Source: JACVRW01 sp963819115
GTDB taxonomy: Bacteria; Actinomycetota; Thermoleophilia; Solirubrobacterales; Thermoleophilaceae
Length of the DNA: 64,000 bases
Assembly: GCA_963819115.1 (NCBI GenBank)
Contig: CAWFUR010000011.1
Span: 930,001-994,000, forward strand
Direction: 5' to 3'
Part shown: positions 15,498-24,389 of the stretch, one piece after another
Numbering within the stretch: the stretch's first letter is position 1
Layout of the letters: each line of letters opens with the position of its first letter
Program-made: the position numbers and the translations under genes
Notes under the pieces: generated by a model
The model's database searches: none
Told to the model about the DNA's origin: nothing
The model's input: only the letters and a program-made list of their open reading frames with translations

Positions 15498-16895
15498 ATG
15501 GCCACCGCTCTGAAGACCACCACCACCGAGCTGGACGACTCGCGCGTACGGCTCGAGGTCGAGGTTCCGAGCGACGCCGTGGAACGCCAGCTGGCGCAGG
15601 CGGCCGAGGCGATCGGGCGCGAGATGAAGGTTCCCGGCTTCCGCAGCGGCAAGGTGCCCTCGCAGGTGGTGCTCCAGCAGGTCGGACGCGAGAGCGTGCT
15701 CGACGAGGCGGTGCGCCGCGGGCTGCCCGGCTGGTACGAGGAGGCAGTCAACGGGGCGGGAGTCACCACGGTCGGCGACCCGCAGGTGGACATCGGCGAC
15801 CTGCCCGAAAAGGGCTCGCCCCTCACCTTCTCGATCGAGGTCGGCGTGGTGCCGCCCGCCAAGGTCGGGGACTACCGGGGCATCGAGGTCGGCCGGCGTG
15901 AGCCGGCCATCAACCCGGAGGAGGTGGAGGCCGAGCTGGAGCGCATGCGCGAGTCGCTCGCCTCGCTCGAGACCGTCGAACGCCCGGCCGCCAGCGGGGA
16001 CTACGTGGTCATGGACTTCGTCGGCCGCATCGACGGTGAGCCGTTCGAGGGCGGCGAGGGCCGCGGGTTCCTGCTCGAGCTCGGATCGGGCCGGCTCGTG
16101 CCCGGCTTCGAGGAGCAGCTCGACGGCGCCGCCGCCGGCGACGACCGCGCCGTGTCGCTCACCTTCCCCGACGACTATCCCGTCGAGCAGCTTGCGGGCC
16201 AGGCCGCGGAGTTCGACGTGGACGTCAAGGAGGTCAAGGAGAAGCGGCTGCCCGAGCTGAACGACGAATTCGCGGTCGAGGCCGGCGGCTACGACTCGCT
16301 CGAAGAGCTGCGCGCAGAGATCGGCGAGCGCATCTCCGAGGCCGACGCCCGCAACATCGAGACCGAGTTCCGGGCCGCGGCCGTGGACGCCGTGGTGGAG
16401 GCATCCGAGGTGGAGATCCCCAAGGAGCTGATCCACTCGAAGGCCCACGAGATGTGGCACCGCACCTCACACCGCCTCTCCGCGCAGGGCATCGACCCGC
16501 GCCGCTACCTCGAGATGACCGGCAAGACCGAGGAAGAGCTCGTGGTGGAGTCCGAGCCCGAGGCCGAGCTCGCGCTGCGGCGCGAGGCCGTGCTCAGCGC
16601 CATCGTCGAAGCCGAGAAGATCGAGGCCAGCGACGAGGAGGTGGACGAGGCCCTGCGCGCCGCCGCCGGTCCCGACGCCACCGACAAGCAGGTGAAGCGC
16701 GCACTCAAGCGCGCGCGCTCCCAGGGAGCCGACGACGCCCTCCGCGAGGACATCGCCATGCGCAAGGCCGTGGACATGATCGTGGAGAGCGCCAAGCCGA
16801 TCGCCGCGGAGACCGCAGAAGCCCGCGAGAAGCTCTGGACGCCGGAGAAGGAAGCGGCGGAGAAGTCCGGCGAGATCTGGACGCCGGGCTCCTGA
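15498..16895 (+). CDS. tig: Trigger factor (ribosome-associated chaperone and peptidyl-prolyl isomerase)
   Basis: 465 residues from ATG at 15498. The N-terminal ribosome-binding domain carries the signature PGFRSGKVP (variant of GFRxGKxP) near residue 55. The FKBP-type isomerase domain lies at about 150-245 (GDYVVMDFVGRIDGEPFEGG and the FDVDVKEVKEKRLPELNDEF link), and the helical C-terminal chaperone domain follows. The acidic C-terminal tail after residue 440 is typical. It folds nascent chains as they leave the ribosome. The clpP gene follows after 35 bases, matching the common tig-clpP-clpX order. Confidence 0.95.
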   Translation: MATALKTTTTELDDSRVRLEVEVPSDAVERQLAQAAEAIGREMKVPGFRSGKVPSQVVLQQVGRESVLDEAVRRGLPGWYEEAVNGAGVTTVGDPQVDIGDLPEKGSPLTFSIEVGVVPPAKVGDYRGIEVGRREPAINPEEVEAELERMRESLASLETVERPAASGDYVVMDFVGRIDGEPFEGGEGRGFLLELGSGRLVPGFEEQLDGAAAGDDRAVSLTFPDDYPVEQLAGQAAEFDVDVKEVKEKRLPELNDEFAVEAGGYDSLEELRAEIGERISEADARNIETEFRAAAVDAVVEASEVEIPKELIHSKAHEMWHRTSHRLSAQGIDPRRYLEMTGKTEEELVVESEPEAELALRREAVLSAIVEAEKIEASDEEVDEALRAAAGPDATDKQVKRALKRARSQGADDALREDIAMRKAVDMIVESAKPIAAETAEAREKLWTPEKEAAEKSGEIWTPGS

Positions 16896-16915
16896 GGCAC
16901 CGTCTGACCCGTCAC

Positions 16916-16921
16916 TAGACT
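16916..16921 (+). promoter_or_regulatory. -10 element of clpP
   Basis: TAGACT lies nine bases before ATG 16931. The same hexamer precedes the PLP decarboxylase gene at 61808. Confidence 0.45.
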
Positions 16922-16930
16922 GTCGCGCCT

Positions 16931-17515
16931 ATGAGCCCACTCGTTCCCATGGTCGTCGAGCAGACCTCTCGCGGCGAGCGTGCCTTCGACATCTACTCGC
17001 GTCTTCTGAACGAGCGGATCGTCTTCCTCGGCACCCCCGTCACCGACGACATCGCCAACCTGATCGTCGCCCAACTTCTGCACCTCGAGTCCGAGGACCC
17101 GGACAAGGACGTGTCGCTGTACGTGAACTCGCCGGGCGGCTCCGTTTACGCCGGCCTCGCGATCTACGACACGATGCAGTTCATCAAGCCCGACGTGCAG
17201 ACCATCTGCGTCGGCATCGCCATGTCGATGGGCGCACTGCTCCTCGCCGGCGGCGCGCAGGGCAAGCGCATGGCGCTGCCCAACGCCAAGATCCTGATCC
17301 ACCAGGTGTCCTCGGCTTTCCAGGGCCAGGCCACCGACATCGAGATCCACGCCAAGGAGATCATCGACGTGCGCAAGCGCCTCGACGAGATCCTCGCCCT
17401 CCACACCGGCCAGCCGCTGGAGAAGGTCTCGAACGACACGGACCGGGACTACTTCATGAGCGCCGAAGAGGCGCAGGCGTACAACCTGATCGACCGCGTC
17501 ATTTCGAAGCACTAG
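16931..17515 (+). CDS. clpP: ATP-dependent Clp protease proteolytic subunit
   Basis: 194 residues. The fold landmarks are complete: RIVFLGTPVTDDIANLIVAQ, the oxyanion strand SLYVNSPGGSVYAGLAIYDT, the catalytic serine in GIAMSMGALLL (about residue 97), the catalytic histidine in AKILIHQVS and the C-terminal DRDYFMSAEEAQAYNLID with the catalytic Asp region. The tetradecamer degrades substrates unfolded by ClpX, encoded next, or ClpC. The 228-base gap to clpX and the separate promoter-like site there suggest the two are not strictly co-expressed. Confidence 0.96.
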   Translation: MSPLVPMVVEQTSRGERAFDIYSRLLNERIVFLGTPVTDDIANLIVAQLLHLESEDPDKDVSLYVNSPGGSVYAGLAIYDTMQFIKPDVQTICVGIAMSMGALLLAGGAQGKRMALPNAKILIHQVSSAFQGQATDIEIHAKEIIDVRKRLDEILALHTGQPLEKVSNDTDRDYFMSAEEAQAYNLIDRVISKH

Positions 17516-17743
17516 CCGGCTGCAAAGCGGCGCCGGTCGTGGTCCTCGGTCGCTTGCGTGCGGAGCACGCGTTGCTCCCTGCGTCCCGCGCCCGGCTTGC
17601 TTTTCGCTCGGCTGCCGCCTCGAAAGGCGCGCGGTCCGTCGACGCAACCTGAGGATCAATTGAAGGGAGCACCGCTCCCGCCGAGTATCTAGCTGGGACC
17701 CAGGGCCAGCTCCGCTGGTACCCTCGCGACGGGGAGAACTTGC
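17516..17743 (+). promoter_or_regulatory. clpP-clpX intergenic region
   Basis: 228 bases with no gene. It holds small hairpins (GCGTG/CACGC near 17553; GGGAGC-acc-GCTCCC at 17665-17679; CTGGGACCCAG at 17693-17703), a -10-like TACCCT (17719-17724) and a ribosome-binding site GGGGAG (17731-17736) seven bases before GTG 17744. This is where clpX-specific control would act. I see no known operator such as a CtsR or ClgR box. Confidence 0.5.
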
Positions 17744-19021
17744 GTGGCGCGACCCACTGACTCAAACGAACAGCTCCTCTGCAGCTTCTGCGGAAAGTCG
17801 CAACGTCAGGTGAAGAAGCTGATCGCCGGGCCGGGCGTCTACATCTGCGACGAGTGCATCGACCTCTGTAACGAGATCATCGACGAGGAGCTGACGGGCG
17901 CTCCGACGTTCGATCTGGAGAACCTTCCGAAGCCCAAGGAGATCAACTCCGTCCTTCAGGAATACGTGGTGGGACAGGAGCCGGCCAAGCGCACGCTCTC
18001 GGTGGCGGTCTACAACCACTACAAGCGCGTCCAGATGATGCAGTCCGAGGGCGAGCAGGATCTCGAGCTCCAGAAGTCCAACATCCTGCTGCTCGGCCCC
18101 ACGGGCTGCGGCAAGACGCTTCTCGCCCAGACGCTGGCCAAGATCCTGAACGTCCCGTTCGCGATCGCGGACGCCACCGCGCTCACCGAGGCGGGCTACG
18201 TCGGCGAGGACGTGGAGAACATCCTCCTCAAGCTGATCCAGGCCGCCGACTTCGATGTGAAGAAGGCCGAGACCGGGATCATCTACATCGACGAGGTCGA
18301 CAAGATCGCGCGGAAGGCCGACAACCCGTCGATCACGCGGGATGTGTCGGGCGAGGGCGTGCAGCAGGCGCTGCTGAAGATCCTGGAGGGCACGGTGGCC
18401 TCGGTGCCGCCACAGGGGGGACGCAAGCACCCCCACCAGGAGTTCCTCACCATCGACACCACCAACATCCTCTTCATCTGCGGCGGTGCGTTCGCGGACC
18501 TGGACAAGGTCGTGGAACGGCGCATCGGGCACAAGGGCGTGGGCTTCGGCTCCGCGGTGCGCTCGAAGCACAACAAGGACACCGGCGAGCTCTTCGAGCA
18601 GGTGCTCCCCGAGGACCTCGTGGAATACGGGCTCATCCCCGAGTTCATCGGGCGCCTGCCCGTCTGCTCGGTGATCCACCAGCTCACCCGCGACGACCTC
18701 GTCTGCATCCTCACCGAGCCCCGCAACGCGCTCGTCAAGCAGTTCCAGCGCTTCTTCCAGTTCGACGGGATCGAGCTGGTCTTCGCCGAGGACTCGCTGT
18801 CGGCCATCGCCGACAAGGCCCTCGCCCGGGAGACCGGCGCCCGCGGCCTGCGCTCGATCCTCGAGGAGACCCTCCTCGACGTCCAGTTCGAGTTGCCCTC
18901 GCGGCGCGACGTGAAGAAGTGCGTGGTCACCAAGGAGACGATCGAGAAGGGCCTGAAGCCCACCCTGGTGACGGAGGCGGCTCCGGAAGAGCCCGCCGAG
19001 CAGGCCGCAGAGTCGGCGTAG
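17744..19021 (+). CDS. clpX: ClpX, ATP-dependent unfoldase subunit of ClpXP
   Basis: 425 residues from GTG at 17744. The N-terminal C4 zinc domain is LLCSFCGKSQRQVKKLIAGP followed by YICDECIDLCNEI. The AAA+ core shows Walker A GPTGCGKTLLAQTLA at about 118, the pore loop GYVGED, Walker B IIYIDEVDKIARK, the IGF-type loop IGHKGVGFG and the sensor-2 region ALARETGARGLRSILE. It unfolds tagged proteins and threads them into ClpP. The C-terminal tail is Glu/Ala-rich. A 304-bp structured inverted repeat follows 19 bases after the stop. Confidence 0.97.
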   Translation: MARPTDSNEQLLCSFCGKSQRQVKKLIAGPGVYICDECIDLCNEIIDEELTGAPTFDLENLPKPKEINSVLQEYVVGQEPAKRTLSVAVYNHYKRVQMMQSEGEQDLELQKSNILLLGPTGCGKTLLAQTLAKILNVPFAIADATALTEAGYVGEDVENILLKLIQAADFDVKKAETGIIYIDEVDKIARKADNPSITRDVSGEGVQQALLKILEGTVASVPPQGGRKHPHQEFLTIDTTNILFICGGAFADLDKVVERRIGHKGVGFGSAVRSKHNKDTGELFEQVLPEDLVEYGLIPEFIGRLPVCSVIHQLTRDDLVCILTEPRNALVKQFQRFFQFDGIELVFAEDSLSAIADKALARETGARGLRSILEETLLDVQFELPSRRDVKKCVVTKETIEKGLKPTLVTEAAPEEPAEQAAESA

Positions 19022-19372
19022 CCTCCGCGTAGGGCTCTTACGCCCAGGCCTGCGGGTCCTGTCACACATTTCCTCTGCCTCGCACGACCTTCGGTCGCAC
19101 GGGCAGAGTGTGCTGTGTGCCACCCGCCGGAGAAGCGCGGCGGTTCACGGAACAGCCACGCCTCGTCGAGCGCCAAGCTAAAAGCACGTCTCTGTGTCAG
19201 GCGCCCGCAGCTTCCCCGGCCCGCGGGGAACCATCGTGAGCCGCGGCAATCCTCCGGCGGGTGGCGGGCAGCACACTTTGGCCCGCCCGACCGAAGGGAG
19301 GGTGCGCCAAAGGAAATGCCCGACAGGACCCGCAGGCCTGGGCGAATGGGCAATGACATAGGCTGCCGCCCG
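19022..19372. repeat. Intergenic region dominated by a 304-bp inverted pair of structured elements
   Basis: This 351-base gap has no gene. Bases 19041-19063 and 19322-19344 are a perfect 23-base inverted repeat (CGCCCAGGCCTGCGGGTCCTG and its complement), and similarity continues inward for about 110 bases per arm. Each arm also folds on itself: left GCGGGT/ACCCGC, CACAC/GTGTG, CTCTGCC/GGCAGAG, CGACC/GGTCG; right, read in reverse, the same frame with CGGGC/GCCCG and CTTTGGC/GCCAAAG. Differences between arms keep the pairing. It may act as the clpX terminator, but the size suggests a REPIN- or MITE-like element. Confidence 0.8.
19359..19364 (+). promoter_or_regulatory. -10 element of the MBL-fold gene
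   Basis: TAGGCT lies eight bases before ATG 19373 and 15 bases after the end of the inverted pair. Confidence 0.45.
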
Positions 19373-20041
19373 ATGAAAAAGCTTGCGGAGGGCGTCTGGC
19401 AGCTCTCCGGCTTCCCTCCGAACGGCATCAACATCTTCCTCCTCGAGGACGTGCTCGTGGACGCCGGCACGCGGCACTCGGGACGCCGGATCTTCCGCCA
19501 GCTGAAGGACCACAAGGTGACCGCCCATGCGCTCACGCATGCTCATCCGGACCACCAGGGCGCGAGCCACGAGGTGTGCGAGACGCTCGGCATCCCGTTC
19601 TGGGTGGGTGAGAAGGACGCCGATGCCGCCGAGAGCCCCTACCTCATCCGCCAGCGCCAGCCCGACCATCCGATGGCGCGCATGTTCGACCGTGCCTTCC
19701 GCGGTCCCGGCCACCCGGTGGACCGGAAGCTGAACGAGGGCGACGAGGTGGCCGGCTTCCGCGTGATCGACGTGCCCGGCCACTCGGCCGGACACGTGGC
19801 GTTCTGGCGCGAGTCCGACCGCGTGCTCGTGCTCGGCGACGTGCTGAACAACATGGACGTGATCACCGGTCTGCCGGGACTGCACGATCCCAAGCCCTAC
19901 CTGACCCCCGACCCGGCGGAGAACCGCCGCTCCGCGCGCAAGCTCGCGGCGCTGGAGCCGGCCCTCGTGGTCTTCGGGCACGGCGGTCCGCTCCGGGACA
20001 CCGGCAAGTTCGTGAAGTTCGTGGAGGGCCTGCCCGCGTGA
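19373..20041 (+). CDS. Metallo-beta-lactamase-fold hydrolase
   Basis: 222 residues from ATG at 19373 (MKKLAEGVWQLSGFPPNGIN); an in-frame ATG at 19346 is less likely because it would overlap the promoter. The HxHxDH signature is HAHPDHQGASH, followed by VPGHSAGHVAFW (His), VLVLGDVL (Asp) and VVFGHGGPL (His), so both metal sites are complete. It belongs to the glyoxalase II-like branch that hydrolyses thioesters or lactones; the substrate is unknown. Its stop shares one base with the next gene (TGATG), so the two are probably co-translated. Confidence 0.85.
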   Translation: MKKLAEGVWQLSGFPPNGINIFLLEDVLVDAGTRHSGRRIFRQLKDHKVTAHALTHAHPDHQGASHEVCETLGIPFWVGEKDADAAESPYLIRQRQPDHPMARMFDRAFRGPGHPVDRKLNEGDEVAGFRVIDVPGHSAGHVAFWRESDRVLVLGDVLNNMDVITGLPGLHDPKPYLTPDPAENRRSARKLAALEPALVVFGHGGPLRDTGKFVKFVEGLPA

Positions 20042-20493
20042 TGGAGGTGAGCGCCTCCGGCATCGTGCCCGCGTCGCCCGAGCGCGTGTGGGAGCTCATC
20101 TGCGACACCGCCCGCTACGCCGAGTGGGTGGACGGCACCGAGGCCGTGACCCGCACCGACGGCCCCGCCAAGCCGGGCTCCACCTACGACGAGGTGAACC
20201 CGGTGCTCGGCCCGTGGAAGGCGAGGTCCAGGTGGACCGTCACGGAGTTCGACGCCCCCCGCCGCCAGGTGCACAGCGGCACCGGCCTGCCCCTCTCCAG
20301 CGACTTCGTGGTGATCTTCGAGCTCGCGCCGGAGGGGGACTCCACCGGGTTCACGCTCAGCCTCCGGGCCACGCCCTCGCTCGGGGCGGTGGGCGGTGCC
20401 TTCGCGGCCCTGATGAAGGGCCAGATCGACCGCGACAACCGCAGGTCGGTCGAGAACTTCATCGCGCTCGCCAAGCGCGAGCTGCACGGCTAG
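20041..20493 (+). CDS. SRPBCC-family (polyketide cyclase/dehydrase-like) protein
   Basis: 150 residues. The N-terminus EVSASGIVPASPERVWELIC and CDTARYAEWVDGTEAVTRTDG are the usual opening of the START/SRPBCC hydrophobic-ligand fold. Central strands include KARSRWTVTEFDAPRRQVHS and the C-terminal long helix NRRSVENFIALAKREL closes the pocket. Proteins of this family bind or shuttle hydrophobic small molecules; no catalytic residues can be assigned. It is coupled to the MBL-fold gene, and valS follows 33 bases later. Confidence 0.8.
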   Translation: MEVSASGIVPASPERVWELICDTARYAEWVDGTEAVTRTDGPAKPGSTYDEVNPVLGPWKARSRWTVTEFDAPRRQVHSGTGLPLSSDFVVIFELAPEGDSTGFTLSLRATPSLGAVGGAFAALMKGQIDRDNRRSVENFIALAKRELHG

Positions 20494-20526
20494 CTCCGGC
20501 GGAGTGCTGGCACACTCTGACCGCCG

Positions 20527-23139
20527 ATGGCCGACGACCGACTGAACCGCACGCGCTACGACCCGTCCGAGGTCGAGGGGCGGATCTTCGCCCTGTGGGA
20601 GGAGGCCGGGATCTTCCACCCCGAACCCACCGGAGAGCACGAGGGCAGCTATTCGATCGCCGTGCCGCCTCCGAACGTCACCGGCTCGTTGCACATGGGC
20701 CACGCGCTGAACGGCACTCTCCAGGACGTGTGCATTCGCCTGGCGCGAATGCGAGGCCTCCGCACCAAGTGGATCTACGGGACCGACCACGCGGGCATCG
20801 CCACGCAGCGCCAGGTGGAGCGCGCACTGGCCGATGAGGGGCTGACCAAGGAGGAGCTCGGCCGGGAGCGGTTCGCGGAGCGCGTATGGCAGTGGCGCGA
20901 GCAGCACGGCTCCACGATCACCGAGCAGTTCAAGCGCCTCGGGGCCTCGCTGGACTACGAGGACGAGCGCTTCACGATGGATCCGGTCTACGCGAGCGCG
21001 GTGGTGGACGTGTTCAGCCGCCTCTACGAGAAGAGCTACATCTACCGCGACAACTACATGGTGAACTGGGACCCGGGCCTGCGCACGGCCATCTCGGACC
21101 TCGAGGTGGAGCAGCGCACCGTGGAGGACACGATGTACATGATCGACTACCCGCTCGAGTCGGGATCGGGTGCGGTCACTGTGGCCACGGTGCGCCCGGA
21201 GACGATGCTGGCCGACACCGCGATCGCGGTGAACCCGTCCGACGAGCGCTACTCGCGCCTCATAGGGGAGGCCGCGATCCTGCCGCTGGTGGGCCGGCGC
21301 CTCCCGATCCTGGCCGACGACTACGTGGACCCCGAGTTCGGCACGGGCGCGCTGAAGATCACCCCGGGCCACGATCCGAACGACTTCGAGATCGGCCGCC
21401 GGCACGGGCTCGAGGAGATAACCGTGATCGGCGAGGACGGCCTGATCACGGACTCCGCTCCCGAGGCCTTCAGGGGCATGGAGGTGGAGGAGGCCCGCAC
21501 GGCGGTGGTGGCCGGCCTGCGCGAGGAGGGCCTCGTGTCCGGCACCCGTCCGTGGGTGCACGACGTGCCCCACTCCCACCGCTCCGGGCGCCGCATCGAG
21601 CCGCTGATCTCGCTCCAGTGGTTCTGCGACATGTCCGCGCTGGCCAAGCCGGCCATCGCGGCCGCGCGCGACGGGGCCCTGCGCTTCCACCCCGAGCGGC
21701 CCTGGACCGGGGTATACCTCGACTGGCTGGAGAACATCCGCCCGTGGTGCATCTCGCGCCAGCTCTGGTGGGGGCACCAGCTGCCGGTCTGGTACCGGGG
21801 CGACGAGACCCACGTGGGGGCCGACGCTCCGGAGGGCGAGGGCTGGGAGCGCGACCCGGACGTGCTGGACACCTGGTTCTCGTCCGGCCTGTGGCCGTTC
21901 GCCACCCTGGGCTGGCCGGAGGACACGCCGGAGCTCCGGACCTTCTATCCCACGAACGTCCTCTCCACGGCGCGCGACATCATCTTCCTCTGGGTGGCCC
22001 GGATGGTGATGTTCGGGAAGGAGCTCACGGGCGAGCTGCCCTTCACCGACGTGCCCATCCACTCGGTGGTGCAGGCTCCGGACGGGCGCCGCATGTCGAA
22101 GTCGCTCGGAACGGGGATCGATCCGCTCGAGCTGATCGATGGGGGCGAGCGTCCGCCGGTGTACGCGGAGGGCGGCGAGTTCCCCGCCTACGGCGCCGAC
22201 GCGCTGCGCTTCGGCCTGATGGCCATGTCCTCGTCCCAGGACGTGCGCTTCAACGAGGAGCGGGTCAGGCAGGGCCGGGACCTGGCCAACAAGCTCTGGA
22301 ACGCCTCGCGGCTCGTGCTCACGCGGGTGGGCGACGTGACTCCCGACCCGCGCGCGGCCCGGACGGTGGAGGACCGCTGGATCGTCTCCCGGCTCGAGCG
22401 GCTCACGGAGAGCGTGACCGGGCAGCTCGACGCCTTCCGCCTGTCGCCCGCGGTGCTCGATCTCTACGCAGCCTTCTGGTCTGAGGTGTGCGATTGGTAC
22501 CTCGAGCTGGCCAAGCCGCGCCTGTACGAGACGCCGAACGACGCGGTGTCCGGGGTGCTCCTGCACGCCATCGAGCGCACGCTGCTGCTGCTCCATCCGG
22601 TCATGCCCTTCGTGACCGAGGAGATCTGGTCGCTCCTGCCCGGAGAGCGGGGGCTTCTGGCCGTGAGCACCTGGCCTGTGCCCAACCCCGCGCTTCTGGA
22701 TCCGGAGGCGGAGGAGGCCATGGGCCGGTTCTTCGCCGCCGTGAGTGCACTGCGCAGCTATCGCGACGAGGTGGGCGCCCGGCCCGGGACACCGGTGCGC
22801 GGTGTGCTCGAGGCTGAGGGCTTCGGGGACCTGGAGACCCAGCTTGCCCGCCTGGGGCAGTTCCAGCTCGAGCAATCTGCATCCGAGGACGAGGAGCCGC
22901 TGACCGACATCGAGGTCCCGGGCGGCGTGGTGAGGGTGCTGCCCTCCGAGGCCGTCGACCCCGTGGAGGGCGAGCGTCGCCGCGAGGCCGAGCGGGAGCG
23001 GCTGCGGGCGGAGATCGAGCGGGCCGAGACGAAGCTCGCGAACGAGGGCTTCGTGAAGAAGGCCCCGGCCGAGGTGGTGGAGGCCGAGCGGCAGAAGCTC
23101 GAGGGCTTCCGGGAGGCGCTGCGGAGGCTGGACGAGTGA
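20527..23139 (+). CDS. valS: Valine--tRNA ligase
   Basis: 870 residues. The class I HIGH motif is HMGH at 56-59 in PPPNVTGSLHMGHALN, and the KMSKS loop is RMSKS at about 522-526. The ValS-type GTDHAGIATQ motif, a CP1 editing insertion with FGTGALKITPGHDPNDFEIG, the zinc-free WFSSGLWPFATLGWPEDT region and the C-terminal coiled coil (about 800-870, Glu/Arg/Ala-rich) are all present. It charges tRNA-Val and hydrolyses mischarged Thr-tRNA-Val. No T-box-like leader fits in the 33-base gap. It overlaps folC by four bases. Confidence 0.96.
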   Translation: MADDRLNRTRYDPSEVEGRIFALWEEAGIFHPEPTGEHEGSYSIAVPPPNVTGSLHMGHALNGTLQDVCIRLARMRGLRTKWIYGTDHAGIATQRQVERALADEGLTKEELGRERFAERVWQWREQHGSTITEQFKRLGASLDYEDERFTMDPVYASAVVDVFSRLYEKSYIYRDNYMVNWDPGLRTAISDLEVEQRTVEDTMYMIDYPLESGSGAVTVATVRPETMLADTAIAVNPSDERYSRLIGEAAILPLVGRRLPILADDYVDPEFGTGALKITPGHDPNDFEIGRRHGLEEITVIGEDGLITDSAPEAFRGMEVEEARTAVVAGLREEGLVSGTRPWVHDVPHSHRSGRRIEPLISLQWFCDMSALAKPAIAAARDGALRFHPERPWTGVYLDWLENIRPWCISRQLWWGHQLPVWYRGDETHVGADAPEGEGWERDPDVLDTWFSSGLWPFATLGWPEDTPELRTFYPTNVLSTARDIIFLWVARMVMFGKELTGELPFTDVPIHSVVQAPDGRRMSKSLGTGIDPLELIDGGERPPVYAEGGEFPAYGADALRFGLMAMSSSQDVRFNEERVRQGRDLANKLWNASRLVLTRVGDVTPDPRAARTVEDRWIVSRLERLTESVTGQLDAFRLSPAVLDLYAAFWSEVCDWYLELAKPRLYETPNDAVSGVLLHAIERTLLLLHPVMPFVTEEIWSLLPGERGLLAVSTWPVPNPALLDPEAEEAMGRFFAAVSALRSYRDEVGARPGTPVRGVLEAEGFGDLETQLARLGQFQLEQSASEDEEPLTDIEVPGGVVRVLPSEAVDPVEGERRREAERERLRAEIERAETKLANEGFVKKAPAEVVEAERQKLEGFREALRRLDE

Positions 23140-24389
23140 CCTTCCGCGCCGCCGAGGACTACCTCCTCGGCCTCGAGCTCTTCGGCATGCGCTTCGGCCT
23201 CGACCGGATGCGGCGGCTGATGACGGTCATGGGGCTCCCGCAGCGCCGCTTCGAGTCCGTGCACGTGGTGGGCACGAACGGGAAGTCGTCCACCGTGCGC
23301 TTCTGCGCGGCGATCCTCGAGCGCCACGGGATGCGCACGGGGAGCTACACGTCGCCGCACCTGCGCTCGTTCCGGGAGCGGATCGAGGTGGGGGAGACAC
23401 CTGTGTCCGAGGCCGACTTCGCCGCCGCGGTGGAGCGGGCGGCGCACGCGGCCGAGCTGGTGAACCGCACGGCCGACGCCGACGATCTCGTGACCCAGTT
23501 CGAGGCCCTCACGGCGGCCGCGTATTCGGAGCTGGCCCGCCGCGAGGTGGAGGTGGCCGTGGTGGAGGCCGGGCTGGGCGGCCGCTACGACGCCACGAGC
23601 GTCATCCCCTCGCGGGTGCAGGTGCTCACCGGAGTGGGGCTCGAGCACACGCGCTGGCTCGGGCCGACGCTCATCCACATCGCCGAGGAGAAGCTGGCCG
23701 TGGTGCGTGACGGGGGCGTGCTGGTCACCCCGCGCCATCTCGACCCGGCCGTGGAGGCCGTGGCCGCCCGCGTCACCGCGGAGCGCGGAGCGCGCTGGCT
23801 GCGCGCCGACCCCGGCGTGGGGGCTCACGCCGACCTGCTGGCCGCGGGCGCGTTTCAGCGCGGGAACTTCGCCCTGGCTGCGGCGGCGGCCGAGGCCCTG
23901 CTCGAGCGCGCGCTCGACCCTGCCGCCCTGGCCGCGGCGGCGGCCGAGACCCGCGTGGCCGGGCGGATGGACGTGGTGGGCGAGCGCCCGCTCACGGTGT
24001 ACGACGGGGCGCACAACCCCTCCGGTGCCGGCGCCCTGGCGAGCTCACTGGGTGGGGTCGTGGGCGACCTCCGGCCGCGGGTGGCGGTGATCGGCGTGCT
24101 GGACGACAAGGATGCCGCCGAGATGCTGAGCGCACTGCTGCCCGAGTTCGACTCGGTGGTGCTCACCCGCTCGCGCAACCCGCGGTCCCTGTCGCCCGCC
24201 ACGCTGCTGAGCCTGGCCGAGAAGGTGGCGCCGGGCATGCCCGTCGAGGCAGCGGCCGACCCGCGGGCCGCCGTGGCCCGCGCGCGGCGGCTGGCAGGCC
24301 CCGGGGGCGCCGTGGTGGCCACGGGCTCGATCTACCTGATCGCGGACCTCCTGAGCGACGACCTGGGCGCGCGGGCGTCCGCGCTCTGA
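23136..24389 (+). CDS. folC: Folylpolyglutamate synthase / dihydrofolate synthase
   Basis: 417 residues from GTG at 23136, overlapping valS by four bases. The P-loop is VVGTNGKSSTVRF, followed by GSYTSPHLRSFRERIEVG, the Omega-loop motif typical of FolC. The Mur-ligase central domain includes VVEAGLGGRYDATSVIPSRV, and the C-terminal domain carries YDGAHNPSGAGALASSL. It adds glutamates to folates using ATP. The valS-folC pair is common in Gram-positive bacteria. The downstream epimerase overlaps by one base. Confidence 0.93.
   Translation: MTFRAAEDYLLGLELFGMRFGLDRMRRLMTVMGLPQRRFESVHVVGTNGKSSTVRFCAAILERHGMRTGSYTSPHLRSFRERIEVGETPVSEADFAAAVERAAHAAELVNRTADADDLVTQFEALTAAAYSELARREVEVAVVEAGLGGRYDATSVIPSRVQVLTGVGLEHTRWLGPTLIHIAEEKLAVVRDGGVLVTPRHLDPAVEAVAARVTAERGARWLRADPGVGAHADLLAAGAFQRGNFALAAAAAEALLERALDPAALAAAAAETRVAGRMDVVGERPLTVYDGAHNPSGAGALASSLGGVVGDLRPRVAVIGVLDDKDAAEMLSALLPEFDSVVLTRSRNPRSLSPATLLSLAEKVAPGMPVEAAADPRAAVARARRLAGPGGAVVATGSIYLIADLLSDDLGARASAL

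Noticed and set aside
17516..17743. A copy of the 304-bp inverted-pair element between clpP and clpX
   Set aside because: Small hairpins are present, but the sequence does not align with the arms at 19041 or 19344.
20494..20526. T-box leader for valS
   Set aside because: The gap is only 33 bases and has no specifier or antiterminator sequence.
19897..22875. A 992-codon open frame on the minus strand opposite the SRPBCC gene and valS
   Set aside because: It is antisense to clear, motif-complete genes; such long frames are a by-product of GC-rich codons. The translation is His/Arg/Gly-rich and has no family motif.
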